Shown here piece by piece: positions 9,248-17,788 of a stretch of 64,000 nt of DNA (positions within the stretch are counted from its first letter, which is position 1; every line of letters starts with the position of its first letter). This DNA is from Aliiroseovarius sp. S1339. Lineage in GTDB: Bacteria; Pseudomonadota; Alphaproteobacteria; Rhodobacterales; Rhodobacteraceae. Below the pieces are notes generated by a model. It worked only from the letters and a program-made list of their open reading frames with translations, had not been told where the DNA came from and ran no database searches. Made by a program: the position numbers and the translations under genes. The stretch lies in NCBI RefSeq assembly GCF_023195695.1, contig NZ_JALPQG010000001.1, positions 496,001-560,000 on the forward strand, written 5' to 3'.

Positions 9248-10110
9248 TCAGCCGATATCGCCCCCTTCTTGTTGCGCAAAGAACGACGTTGCCTTTGGCA
9301 CGGCAGGTAGCTCCATCTTGTAAGGGGTGCAGCGCACGCGTCCGCTGGCTTCACCGCGCACCAGTACGTGTGTCAATGTGCAGGGCAAGTGGTTCGGGCT
9401 CAGTTCAATCGCATCTTCCGCGTAGCACGCGGTGATGTAGAGCCTACGCGATTGATCCGACAGATTGCGTGCAGAGGCATGAAGCAGGTTGGCGTGGATC
9501 AGGCAGGCTGCCCCCCCCCCGCCTGTGCATTTCACGATCTTGTCGCGCTGTGCGTCGGTAATCGCGTCATCCACCGCACCGGTGAAGACACCGTCATGCC
9601 AGTGAGAATGGGTCGAGCCCTTGTGTTTTCCGGGAAGAACTTCATGCGGGCCGTTTTCCAGCGTTACGTCGTCGATAAACAAAAGGCAGGTGATCATGTC
9701 GTCGTTCGTCATTGGTTCAAACGGGAAGTCCTGATGCCATTTCATTTGTGTCGCGGTGCCGGGCAGCTTGGAGTTCACCTTGCCGTGGTGAAGGCGGATG
9801 CCGGGGCCGATGAGCTCGGCGCAATATTCTACCGTCTTGGCGTTGCGCCTGGTCTGAGCAAATACTTGTGAAACTTCTTCCGGAGATTGCACTCGGCGCA
9901 AGCCGGGTGTTTCTGCGCTGTGGCCAGGCTGCAAGTCAAACCTTGGGCAGACCATCAAGGGTTTCGCCATGGCCGCCGTCATGGGCACGTCTTTCTTCAA
10001 CCCAGCTGGCAAGTTCCGCCCTCAAGGCAGCCAGCTCGTCAGCGGTGATCGCGTTTTCTACAACTATCACGCCAGAAAGTGTCGGTCTGTTCTTGTGTCA
10101 GCAATCCCAT
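9248..10110 (-). pseudogene. Decayed phytanoyl-CoA dioxygenase (PhyH) family gene
   Basis: The original start is probably ATG 10110 (GGAGAG ahead; MGLLTQEQTDTFWRD), but the frame breaks near 10060. The next stretch (VVENAITADELAALRAEL) is in another frame and breaks again near 9944, before RFDLQPGHSAETPGLRRV. From there to the stop the frame is open and retains the Fe(II)/2-oxoglutarate features HQDFPF and LLHAS. A run of ten C (9511-9520) lies inside. A shorter protein from an internal start is possible but would lack the N-terminal helices. It would have been the first gene of the minus-strand operon under the GntR operators. Confidence 0.78.
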
Positions 10111-10133
10111 TCCGCACCTCTCCTTTGCAACTG

Positions 10134-10141
10134 GTATATAC
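10134..10141. promoter_or_regulatory. HutC-type GntR operator, site 1
   Basis: GTATATAC fits the HutC-subfamily consensus GT-N-TA-N-AC, within CTGGTATATACT. It lies 24 nt upstream of the PhyH pseudogene start. The same 11-mer CTGGTATATAC recurs 80 bp away, beside the GntR gene. Confidence 0.6.
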
Positions 10142-10213
10142 TAGGTAGACAGGCTGAGTTGGCGAGACAATATCACCACCTGTCAACGCAAAAGAATTTC
10201 CTTGATTAACCTG

Positions 10214-10221
10214 GTATATAC
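10214..10221. promoter_or_regulatory. HutC-type GntR operator, site 2
   Basis: The second copy lies inside the perfect 10-bp palindrome GGTATATACC (10213-10222), 42 nt upstream of the GntR start. With site 1 it would let the regulator repress both divergent transcripts. Confidence 0.62.
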
Positions 10222-10262
10222 CACCTAGGCTACCAGCCACGGTAAGATACGAGGGTGCAGAT

Positions 10263-11018
10263 TTGCGAGACAAACGAAGCAAACAGGACGGCGACGACGA
10301 ACCTTCGACCCGCCCCCGTTTTCTTCAAATTGCCGATAAAATTCGCGAGAAAATCGAAAGAGGCGACCTGACGGTGCACGACATTTTGCCCTCGGAACGG
10401 AGTCTTTCAGAACAGTATAACGTAAGCCGCATGACGGGTCGGCGCGCTCTTGAAGCATTGGAAACCGAGGGGCTTGTCTACAACGCAGACAGGCGCGGGC
10501 GCTTTGTTTCGCCCAAGCGGCTTAACTACAACGTCAGCAACATGGTCAGCTTTGTTGTGAACGCCCAGACCAACGAATTTGATCTGGAGATCAATGTTAT
10601 CGAGGCCGCTGAGAGCATCGCCGACTCGCGTCTGGCGGCATTGCTCGAACAGCCCGAAGAATGCGATGTTGTCCAATACACCCGCCTTTTTCATTCTGGC
10701 AATCATCCGATTTTCATTGAGACCGAGTATTTGATCGCCGAACGCTTCCCTGATTTTCTTGATCATGATTTGCGGCAATCCACCGCGCAGATCCTTGAGA
10801 AGAGCTACAACACATCGGCAAACACCGGTGATATCGTGATCCGAATGCGGGGCGTGCAAGCACACGAGGCGCAGCTATTGAACATCGCTGCCAGTCATAC
10901 GGTGATCGAACTGGAACAGGTTATCCGCGATGACAAAGGGACTCCGTTCTGTTTTGGACGTCAGGTCTGGCGCGGAGAGATGGCCGAGTTTTCGGCTCAT
11001 GCCATTGTCACCCGGTAA
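10263..11018 (+). CDS. GntR-family regulator, HutC subfamily (UTRA domain)
   Basis: A 251-aa repressor. The N-terminal winged HTH (about 20-90) contains ILPSERSLSEQYNVSRMTGRRALEALE; the C-terminal UTRA ligand domain (about 100-245) ends with the characteristic FCFGRQVWRGEMAEF. I used TTG 10263, with GAGGG seven bases ahead; no in-frame ATG covers the N-terminus. The two GT-N-TA-N-AC sites upstream match its subfamily. It probably senses a methylated amine, or a metabolite of the neighbouring catabolic genes. Confidence 0.88.
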   Translation: MRDKRSKQDGDDEPSTRPRFLQIADKIREKIERGDLTVHDILPSERSLSEQYNVSRMTGRRALEALETEGLVYNADRRGRFVSPKRLNYNVSNMVSFVVNAQTNEFDLEINVIEAAESIADSRLAALLEQPEECDVVQYTRLFHSGNHPIFIETEYLIAERFPDFLDHDLRQSTAQILEKSYNTSANTGDIVIRMRGVQAHEAQLLNIAASHTVIELEQVIRDDKGTPFCFGRQVWRGEMAEFSAHAIVTR

Positions 11019-11055
11019 AATCAAATCAAAGCAAGGCTTGAGAAGTACGATCAAC

Positions 11056-12234
11056 ATGACACGCGCCTCCGCAACCCCCAAACGTGGCTTTACCGATTTG
11101 GAGTTCAGCCAGCGCACTGCACGCGCACAGGCGTTGATGGCACAAGCCGGGTTGGCCGGCCTTTTGCTGATGAGTGAACACGAAGTGCGTTATTTCACGG
11201 GCTTTCACACATTGTTCTGGCAAAGCCCAACCCGACCTTGGTTCGTGTTTGTGCCAGCCACCGGCAAGCCCATCGCCGTGATCCCCGAGATCGGCGCCGA
11301 ACTGATGCGCCGCTGTTGGCTTGAGGACATCCGAACATGGAGCGCTCCAACGCCGGATGATGACGGCATCAGCCTGTTGACGGATTTGCTGGCTCCATTT
11401 GCCAAAGCAGGTGACAAGATCGGTGTGATGAAAGGCCATGAGACGTTGTTGCGGATGCCCTTGGGCGACTGGGAGCGCTTGATGGCTGCGTTGCCCGGGC
11501 TTGAAGTGACCGATGCGACAGGCCTTGTTCAAGGGTTGCGCATGGTCAAGTCAGAAGCAGAGATCGAAAAGCTTAGCTATATTTGCAGTGTTGGCTCGGC
11601 CGCCTTTGGCAAGGTGCCTGAACTGATCCAAGAAGGCTTGCCGCTGGAAGAGGTTTTCCGCAAGTTCCGACTCGCTGCAATTGGCCTTGGTGCCGATGAC
11701 GCGCCTTATGTTGTAGGGGCGGCAGATCAGGGTGGCTATGCCGATGTTATCTCGCCGCCCTCGCGCCGCCCCTTGCAGTCCGGAGATATTCTGATGCTGG
11801 ATACGGGGTGCACGTGGGATGGATATTTCTGCGATTTTGATCGAAACTGGGCAGTCGGTCACACAGACGACGGCGCAAAACGTGCCTATGATGTATTGTG
11901 GCGTGCCACACAAGCGGGCATTGAAGCGGCCAAGCCAGGCAATACCTGCCGCGATCTGTTTGCTGCCATGTCCGCTGTGATCGCGGAACTAGACGACAGC
12001 CGCGGCGACATTGGGCGTCTTGGCCACGGGCTGGGTATGCAGCTCACTGAGCAACCTTCGCACGCCGCATTCGACGAAACAGCGCTGGTGGAAAACATGG
12101 TGCTGACGATCGAACCATCACTGTCCTACGGAAAAGGACATATGATGGTACACGAAGAAAACATTGTTGTCGGCGCGCAGGGATCGACCTTGCTTACGGA
12201 AAGGGCAGCTCGCGAGCTCCCAGTCATTCGTTGA
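11056..12234 (+). CDS. M24-family metallopeptidase-like hydrolase (creatinase/prolidase/ectoine-hydrolase type)
   Basis: A 392-aa two-domain protein. The creatinase N-domain (about 15-150; YFTGFHTLFWQSPTRPWF) is followed by the pita-bread domain, whose metal-ligand regions are visible: LMLDTGCTWDGYFCDFDR, RLGHGLGMQLTEQP and ENMVLTIEPSL. ATG 11056 fits the family length. It lies 37 nt after the GntR gene, so they are probably co-transcribed. Family members cleave X-Pro peptides, creatine or ectoine. The betaine-type importer beside it, and the decayed demethylase, racemase-like and dioxygenase genes, point to a small osmolyte or methylated amine rather than a peptide; this is inference. Confidence 0.85.
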   Translation: MTRASATPKRGFTDLEFSQRTARAQALMAQAGLAGLLLMSEHEVRYFTGFHTLFWQSPTRPWFVFVPATGKPIAVIPEIGAELMRRCWLEDIRTWSAPTPDDDGISLLTDLLAPFAKAGDKIGVMKGHETLLRMPLGDWERLMAALPGLEVTDATGLVQGLRMVKSEAEIEKLSYICSVGSAAFGKVPELIQEGLPLEEVFRKFRLAAIGLGADDAPYVVGAADQGGYADVISPPSRRPLQSGDILMLDTGCTWDGYFCDFDRNWAVGHTDDGAKRAYDVLWRATQAGIEAAKPGNTCRDLFAAMSAVIAELDDSRGDIGRLGHGLGMQLTEQPSHAAFDETALVENMVLTIEPSLSYGKGHMMVHEENIVVGAQGSTLLTERAARELPVIR

Positions 12235-12439
12235 CGTATGAACAAGAAACCGAAGGAGGAATATCACGCAACAAGTTGATGAATTCACATATCGCGATTT
12301 CAATTCTACTGAAACTGAATGCAGTTAATTCTAATTGCTGTGAACCTATTAGGTATCTAGCTTTGTAACGCGGCAATGCGCCCAATAGACCCAAAAACTA
12401 GGGGAATTGGCGTAAAAAGACCACCAACGGGAGAAAAAA

Positions 12440-13414
12440 ATGAAAAACTCACTGAAACTGATGAAAGGCATTGTGGCGGTTGCCGTTATGTCAACTGCGT
12501 CAGCAGCCTATGCTGATTGCGGCGAAGTTTCGATCACCGAGATGAACTGGCCATCATCCCAGATCATTACCCATGTGTCCAAATTCCTGATGGAACAGGG
12601 CTATGGGTGCACGGTTGAGCTGGTGCCATCTGCAACGGTAACCGCCGTTGCATCGCTGTCTGAAAACCAAGAACCTGACATCGTGACCGAGCTTTGGCTG
12701 AACTCAACCGGTGAAGCTTATGCAAAACTTCGGGACGAAGGCAAAGTGAAACAACTCGCCGACGTGTTCAATCCCGGTGGTGTTGAAGGTTGGTGGATCC
12801 CATCATACTTGGCCGAAGCTCATCCTGAACTAAAGACCATTCAGGACATTTTGGCCAATCCTGATCTTGTCGGTGGTCGCTTCAACAACTGCCCGGTTGG
12901 CTGGGGTTGCCGGATTGTTAACGACAACATCATAACCGCCCTTGGCATGCGAGACAAAATTGAAGTCTTCGATCACGGATCGGGCGAAACGCTGGCAACA
13001 TCAATCGCCGCCGCCTACGACGACAAGCAGCCCTGGTTTGGGTACTATTGGGCGCCGACTGCTGTTCTTGGCAAATACCCAATGACCAAGATTGAGATCG
13101 GACCGATTGATGTCGACATCCACAAAGCGAACGGACAGGCGGACAATGACGCGCCAGGCGTCTCCGATTTCCCGCCGGCGCCGGTTTTGACGGTTGCGAC
13201 TTCGGATTTGTCCGACCGCGAACCCGACATCGCAGCCCTGATGTCCAACGTTAGCTTCGACATTGAAGTGCTGAACAGTGTTCTGGCCTGGGCCGACGAA
13301 AACGGCGCTTCGACAGAAGAAGCCGCAGTTTACTTCATCACCAACAACTCGGAAATCTGGTCGGGTTGGATCAATGACAGCGCGCGCGAAAAACTGGCCG
13401 CTTTGATCAAGTAA
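12440..13414 (+). CDS. Glycine betaine/proline-type ABC transporter substrate-binding protein
   Basis: A 324-aa periplasmic OpuAC/ProX-type protein. Residues 1-~25 form a Sec signal peptide ending AAYA before DCGEVSI. The mature protein starts with the family phrase TEMNWPSSQ and has several Trp residues (for example VEGWWIPSY and WGCRIVN) suited to caging a quaternary ammonium group. GGGAG precedes ATG 12440. The preceding 205 nt are AT-rich and probably hold its own promoter. A strong hairpin follows, typical of transporters that make excess binding protein. The exact ligand is not determined. Confidence 0.88.
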   Translation: MKNSLKLMKGIVAVAVMSTASAAYADCGEVSITEMNWPSSQIITHVSKFLMEQGYGCTVELVPSATVTAVASLSENQEPDIVTELWLNSTGEAYAKLRDEGKVKQLADVFNPGGVEGWWIPSYLAEAHPELKTIQDILANPDLVGGRFNNCPVGWGCRIVNDNIITALGMRDKIEVFDHGSGETLATSIAAAYDDKQPWFGYYWAPTAVLGKYPMTKIEIGPIDVDIHKANGQADNDAPGVSDFPPAPVLTVATSDLSDREPDIAALMSNVSFDIEVLNSVLAWADENGASTEEAAVYFITNNSEIWSGWINDSAREKLAALIK

Positions 13415-13433
13415 AACTGCGATCACATGGTAT

Positions 13434-13459
13434 CGCCGGACCGCTTCTTTGGTCCGGCG
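13434..13459. promoter_or_regulatory. Intercistronic hairpin after the substrate-binding protein gene
   Basis: A perfect 9-bp stem CGCCGGACC / GGTCCGGCG (13434-13442 with 13451-13459) with an 8-nt loop, 20 nt after the stop. There is no T-run, so it more likely protects the upstream mRNA or attenuates partially than terminates. Confidence 0.7.
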
Positions 13460-13536
13460 GCATCCAAAGGTGATCTCTTCTATTTCCACGAGACGGGCCA
13501 CGCTCGTGTCAAACACGGCGGAAGGGGCAGCGTATC

Positions 13537-14568
13537 ATGGCGACTTATGATTTCCTGTTTGACGGACTTGGCCTACGAGACTGGTGCAATAGGGGAGGCT
13601 CCGACGACGCCCCCGCTTCAATGGCAGATTTGCTGGCGCAGGCCGGTGTCGAGGACAAGGGATCCGTCCTGGATGTTCCGTTCCCCTCGCTTGATGAACT
13701 AAACCAAGCCTGTGGGTCCTTTGCACAGTCTCGTGACGTCACAAAAGGCGTTGAGAATGGATTTCTGGCGGCCAAGGATGCGCTGCGCTTCATCCTTGAC
13801 CCGCTCACTCAACCGCTGAGCTGGATGTTGGATTTCGCCCTTGCGACATTCGAAGCCACGCCCTGGTGGATCATGATGCCAATCCTTGGGCTGATTGTTT
13901 ATTACGCGTCCAAGTCAGTTAAACTGGTGGGCTTTGTCTTGGCCTGCCTGATGTTTCTCGCCTTCGTCGATCACTACGATCATGCCATGCAGACGCTGGC
14001 GATTATCTTTGTCTGTGCGTTCTTATGCGTCTTGTTGGGGGTACCCATCGGAATTGCGATGTCACGCAACGACCGGCTTCAAAGGATGACGATCCCGGTG
14101 TTGGATATGCTGCAGACGCTTCCCTCATTCGTCTACCTGATCCCGCTTATCTTTCTGTTTTCGGTGACCGAACCAAAGCTCTACGGTATCGCCATTATTC
14201 TTTACGCCATCGTTCCTGTTATCCGACTGACGGATTTGGGCATCCGGCTTGTCGACAAAGAAGTGATTGAAGCGGCAGACAGCTTTGGCATGACCGACCG
14301 GCAAAAGCTTTTCAACGTGCAAATTCCATTGGCCCTCCCCAACATCATGGCGGGCGTGAACCAGACCATCATGATGAGCCTCGCCATGGTCGTTATTGCT
14401 TCGCTGGTGTCTGCACCAGGGCTGGGTGTGCTTGTGCTTCGCGGCATCCGAAACCTTGAGCTGGGTGTGGGACTCGTGTCGGGTCTTGGAATTGTGCTGT
14501 TGGCGATCATCCTGGACCGCGTCACCAAAGCTGCACTTGACCGTGTCAACGCTTCGCAGAAACACTGA
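13537..14568 (+). CDS. Glycine betaine/proline-type ABC transporter permease (ProW-like)
   Basis: A 343-aa inner-membrane protein. The first ~90 residues form a cytoplasmic/amphipathic extension; about six membrane segments follow from about residue 110. The binding-protein-dependent permease (EAA) loop is readable as IEAADSFGMTDRQKLFNVQIPLALPNIMAG. It sits between the binding-protein and ATPase genes, and the ATPase starts 14 nt after its stop, so the two are translated from one transcript. Confidence 0.9.
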   Translation: MATYDFLFDGLGLRDWCNRGGSDDAPASMADLLAQAGVEDKGSVLDVPFPSLDELNQACGSFAQSRDVTKGVENGFLAAKDALRFILDPLTQPLSWMLDFALATFEATPWWIMMPILGLIVYYASKSVKLVGFVLACLMFLAFVDHYDHAMQTLAIIFVCAFLCVLLGVPIGIAMSRNDRLQRMTIPVLDMLQTLPSFVYLIPLIFLFSVTEPKLYGIAIILYAIVPVIRLTDLGIRLVDKEVIEAADSFGMTDRQKLFNVQIPLALPNIMAGVNQTIMMSLAMVVIASLVSAPGLGVLVLRGIRNLELGVGLVSGLGIVLLAIILDRVTKAALDRVNASQKH

Positions 14569-14582
14569 TCGGGAATGAACAA

Positions 14583-15644
14583 ATGACCAACAATATCAAA
14601 GTCTCGATCCGCAACCTCTATAAGATCTTTGGTGCCAACCCCGAGAGCGCATTGAAGCACGTATATGACGGAACCTCTAAGGCTGATCTGCTGAAAAAGC
14701 ACCGCCATGTGCTGGGTCTGAAGGACATCAATGTCGATATGCGCGAAGGCGAGATCACCGTGATCATGGGGCTGTCGGGGTCTGGCAAGTCAACCCTGAT
14801 CCGCCACCTGAACCGCCTGATCGAACCCACCGCTGGGCAGGTTGAGGTCGATGGTGAAGATGTTCTGTCATACGACGAAGAGCAGTTGCGCAACATGCGT
14901 CGTGAAGTCATGTCGATGGTGTTCCAGAAGTTCGCCCTTTTGCCTCACCGAACCGTGGCCGAAAACGCTGGAACCACATTGGCTGTGCGCGGGGTGCCCA
15001 AAAGTGAATACCTGCCCGAAGCCGACAAGTGGCTCGATCGGGTGGGCCTGCACGGATATGGGGGACATTATCCGCACCAGCTTTCGGGTGGTATGCAGCA
15101 ACGTGTGGGCATTGCCCGGGCACTGACCTCGAACTCGCCCATCATGCTGATGGATGAAGCGTTCTCGGCGCTTGACCCGTTGATCCGCACCGACATGCAG
15201 GATTTGCTGCTGGAACTTCAAAAAGAACTGCATAAGACAATCATCTTCATCACTCACGATCTGGACGAAGCGCTGAAACTGGCGGATCATCTGGTGATCT
15301 TGAAGGACGGTTATGTGGTTCAGCAAGGGGAGCCGCAACACATCCTGCTGAACCCAAACGATCCGTATATCGAAGACTTTGTGAGCGACATCAATCGCGC
15401 GCGCGTTCTGCGTGTGCGATCGATTATGACACCTCTTATAGGCAACGTGGTGCCACCAGAGGCCCATGGCGATGTTGACTATGACGATACCCTGGAAAGC
15501 ATGATCGCACGGTCGGGCGGAGACACTTCGCATGCCTACGTCGTTATGCAAGATGGCAATCCCGTCGGCACGCTGGATATGACCAGCCTCGTCCGGGCGC
15601 TGGTACCCCGCGTGGCGTCAGAAGCGGGCGCGCGGCAGTACTAA
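14583..15644 (+). CDS. Glycine betaine/proline-type ABC transporter ATP-binding protein (ProV-like)
   Basis: A 353-aa ATPase with Walker A GLSGSGKST (about residue 63), signature LSGGMQQRVG and Walker B IMLMDEAFSALD. The H-loop reads FITHDLDEAL. The long N-terminus before the core (residues 1-40) and a short C-terminal CBS-like tail (from about 280) are typical of ProV/OpuAA, where the tail senses ionic strength. It completes the SBP-permease-ATPase importer. Confidence 0.92.
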   Translation: MTNNIKVSIRNLYKIFGANPESALKHVYDGTSKADLLKKHRHVLGLKDINVDMREGEITVIMGLSGSGKSTLIRHLNRLIEPTAGQVEVDGEDVLSYDEEQLRNMRREVMSMVFQKFALLPHRTVAENAGTTLAVRGVPKSEYLPEADKWLDRVGLHGYGGHYPHQLSGGMQQRVGIARALTSNSPIMLMDEAFSALDPLIRTDMQDLLLELQKELHKTIIFITHDLDEALKLADHLVILKDGYVVQQGEPQHILLNPNDPYIEDFVSDINRARVLRVRSIMTPLIGNVVPPEAHGDVDYDDTLESMIARSGGDTSHAYVVMQDGNPVGTLDMTSLVRALVPRVASEAGARQY

Positions 15645-16010
15645 CTTGTTCTGAGGGGGCACTATGACCCTCCTCGGGTATTTCGATCGCTCGGCAAATA
15701 GGGGGCTGCAGCCATTCAATTGCAGGTCCTGGATGCGGCCTTTGAATCAGCGAATGTTGGTTCATCATCGGCACATAATTCCGCGATGTACACACATCGC
15801 GGATCGCTGCTATCCCGATGTCTTGGCCGAAAACCCACTTTATCCCGCGACCAGTGAGTTCGAGGACCAATCCTTGTTGTAGCCCGCATGAAAAACCGAT
15901 CTTGCCGCTGCATGGCAGAAAGAAAATCAAATTCACAGTATGGGATCATTCCGGACATTCAGATCATAGGCAGAACGAGCTTGCGTTGAACAGAAGCCGC
16001 CAGATACTCT
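15645..16010. other. Intergenic region without a recognised gene
   Basis: About 370 nt between the ProV-like gene and a small conserved gene. No reading frame on either strand resembles a protein I know, and none has both a good start and normal codon use. The only clear structure is the hairpin at 15780-15803. Confidence 0.5.
15780..15803. repeat. Perfect 10-bp inverted repeat with tetraloop
   Basis: TCCGCGATGT (15780-15789), loop ACAC, ACATCGCGGA (15794-15803). No T-run follows in either direction. It stands alone in the gene-free gap; the function is unknown. Confidence 0.6.
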
Positions 16011-16232
16011 TCAAAAAAACTTGCGCGTAAGCCGTCGCGCTTGTTTTGCACGCTTCGTCATGTCTTTGCCCTGACGGGCCTGTGACCGGGCTTGCGCGCG
16101 CTCCTCGTCAGTCATCTCGTCTTTGGATTTGCCGCGCCGCGACGCAAGATCGATCCCGGCATCCACGCCCTTATTGACCAGCCGACGGGTTAGCTGCCGG
16201 ATGATCATGTTGATGATCTGGTTGACATTCAT
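16011..16232 (-). CDS. Small conserved basic protein, function unknown
   Basis: A 73-aa protein starting MNVNQIINMIIRQLTRRLVN and ending in a Lys/Arg/Gln-rich tail (QGKDMTKRAKQARRLTRKFF). The N-terminal ~35 residues are an amphipathic helix that could lie on a membrane or nucleic acid; the middle is charged (DEMTDEERAQARSQ). I preferred ATG 16232, nine bases after AGGA, over ATG 16238, which is too close. I recognise it only as a type of short protein found in Rhodobacteraceae. Confidence 0.6.
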   Translation of the reverse strand: MNVNQIINMIIRQLTRRLVNKGVDAGIDLASRRGKSKDEMTDEERAQARSQARQGKDMTKRAKQARRLTRKFF

Positions 16233-16317
16233 CGTCATGCGTCCTTTTTTCTGCCCGCAGGCAGCATACACGAAAATTGGGTGATTTCACGGCGTGGCGG
16301 AGCCCGCTCCAATATGA

Positions 16318-17004
16318 TCAATCCTCGAAAAGTTCCGACTGCCCTTCAGGGCTTTCATCCTCGTCATCCGTTTCCGGCCCCGGCATAGATCCGGGGGGCG
16401 GGCGACTTTCCAGAAGGCCGGCCGAGCGTAGTTCTTTCAGACCCGGCAAGTCGCGCGCGCTTTCCAGACCGAAATGGTCCATGAAAATCTGGGTGACCAC
16501 GAACGTCACCGGACGGCCCGGTGTCATACGGCGGCGGCCAAAGCGGATCCACTCCATTTCGATCAACTGATCCACGGTGCCACGACTGACCGAGACACCA
16601 CGGATTTCTTCAATCTCGGCGCGGGTAACCGGCTGGTGATAAGCGATGATCGCCAGCGTTTCGATGGCTGCGCGCGACAGCTTGCGCGTCTCGACCGTTT
16701 CTTTTTGCATCAGGTAGCCCAGGTCCGGTGCGGTGCGAATGGCCCACGCGTCGCCGACCTTCACCACCGACACCCCCCGCCCTTCATAGCGTTTGCGCAG
16801 ATAGACCAGTGCTTCAGCGGCGTCTGACCCATGCGGCATGCGCGCCTCTAGCTCTTTCACCGTCACAGGCTCGGCAGAGGCAAACAGGATGGCTTCCACC
16901 ATGCGTTCCTGTTCGCCCATTGGCGGGGCCTCGAACAGGCTGTCATTGGGCGCAACTGCACCTTTTTCGGCGGTTACATCGTCACGCGTTACATCATCCG
17001 TCAT
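16318..17004 (-). CDS. scpB: Segregation and condensation protein B
   Basis: A 228-aa kleisin partner of the SMC-ScpA-ScpB condensin, acting in chromosome compaction and segregation. Tandem winged-helix domains occupy about residues 25-190, with the family phrases MVEAILFASAEPVTVKELEARM and LSRAAIETLAIIAYHQPVTRAEIEEIRGV. The C-terminal tail is acidic. Its start overlaps the end of scpA by 11 nt, so the two are translationally coupled. Confidence 0.95.
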   Translation of the reverse strand: MTDDVTRDDVTAEKGAVAPNDSLFEAPPMGEQERMVEAILFASAEPVTVKELEARMPHGSDAAEALVYLRKRYEGRGVSVVKVGDAWAIRTAPDLGYLMQKETVETRKLSRAAIETLAIIAYHQPVTRAEIEEIRGVSVSRGTVDQLIEMEWIRFGRRRMTPGRPVTFVVTQIFMDHFGLESARDLPGLKELRSAGLLESRPPPGSMPGPETDDEDESPEGQSELFED

Positions 17005-17788
17005 GTGTCTTCCTGCGGATTTGAATGGGGGCGAATACGTCCCCCTGTCGAAGTTCTACGGCGCCACGTTTGGCAAGCTCCAGCGTGGCTGCAAAGTTTG
17101 CGGCGGTGGCCGAGCGGCGGCGCGCGGGGTCGGTTTGCCAGCCTTCCGGCAGATACGAGGTCAAGTCGGTCCAGTCGCCCGCATAACCGATCAGCCCCCG
17201 CATCCGGTCCAGCGCCTGTTCCATCGTCATCACCGCGTCACGGTCCATGACGAAGGGGCGGAATTCATCCTTGGTGCGGATGCGTGCGTAACCCTGCATC
17301 AGGTCCAGAAGGGTCGCGGTATAGGTCACGCGGCGCACGCGCGTCACGTCTTCGGGAATACCGCGGGCAAAGAAATCGCGCCCCAACTGGTCGCGCGCCA
17401 TCAGCTTGGCCGCCGCATCACGCATCCCCTGAAGGCGTTCAAGCTGGAACGCGAGGTGGGCTGCCAGTTCTTCGCCTGACGGGCCGTCTTCAGACGGATC
17501 AGGTGGCAACAACAGGCGTGATTTCAGAAACGCCAGCCACGCCGCCATCACCAGATAGTCCGCCGCCAGTTCGATGCGCAGGTGTCGCGCCTTTTCGACA
17601 AAGCCCAAATACTGCTCGGCCAATTCCAGAACCGACACCTTGCGCAGGTCAACTTTCTGGGTGCGGCTGAGGGTCAACAGCAGGTCAAGCGGACCTTCAT
17701 ACCCCTCGACATCCACGATCAGCGCCTCGGTCGCCAAGCGTTCCGAGACCGACATCGCGTCGCTTTCAAATTCGTCAGTCTCGCTCAT
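16994..17788 (-). CDS. scpA: Segregation and condensation protein A
   Basis: A 264-aa kleisin that bridges the SMC heads. The N-terminal VEGYEGPLDLLLTLSRTQKVDLRKVSVLELAEQYL is the diagnostic ScpA opening, and YLVMAAWLAFLKSRLLLP follows. The C-terminal winged helix lies around 200-260. It overlaps nagZ upstream by 14 nt and scpB downstream by 11 nt, so nagZ-scpA-scpB form one tight operon. Confidence 0.95.
   Translation of the reverse strand: MSETDEFESDAMSVSERLATEALIVDVEGYEGPLDLLLTLSRTQKVDLRKVSVLELAEQYLGFVEKARHLRIELAADYLVMAAWLAFLKSRLLLPPDPSEDGPSGEELAAHLAFQLERLQGMRDAAAKLMARDQLGRDFFARGIPEDVTRVRRVTYTATLLDLMQGYARIRTKDEFRPFVMDRDAVMTMEQALDRMRGLIGYAGDWTDLTSYLPEGWQTDPARRRSATAANFAATLELAKRGAVELRQGDVFAPIQIRRKTHDG

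Noticed and set aside
6160-10110. Frame breaks as pure sequencing error
   Set aside because: Breaks cluster in three adjacent genes, include in-frame stops and a ~35-40-residue deletion, and the ~70 other genes are intact, so true decay is more likely. Individual indels, for example near the C10 run, could still be errors.
15544-15936. A 130-codon minus-strand frame after the ABC operon
   Set aside because: It overlaps the end of the ATPase gene antisense, has no Shine-Dalgarno and no family resemblance.
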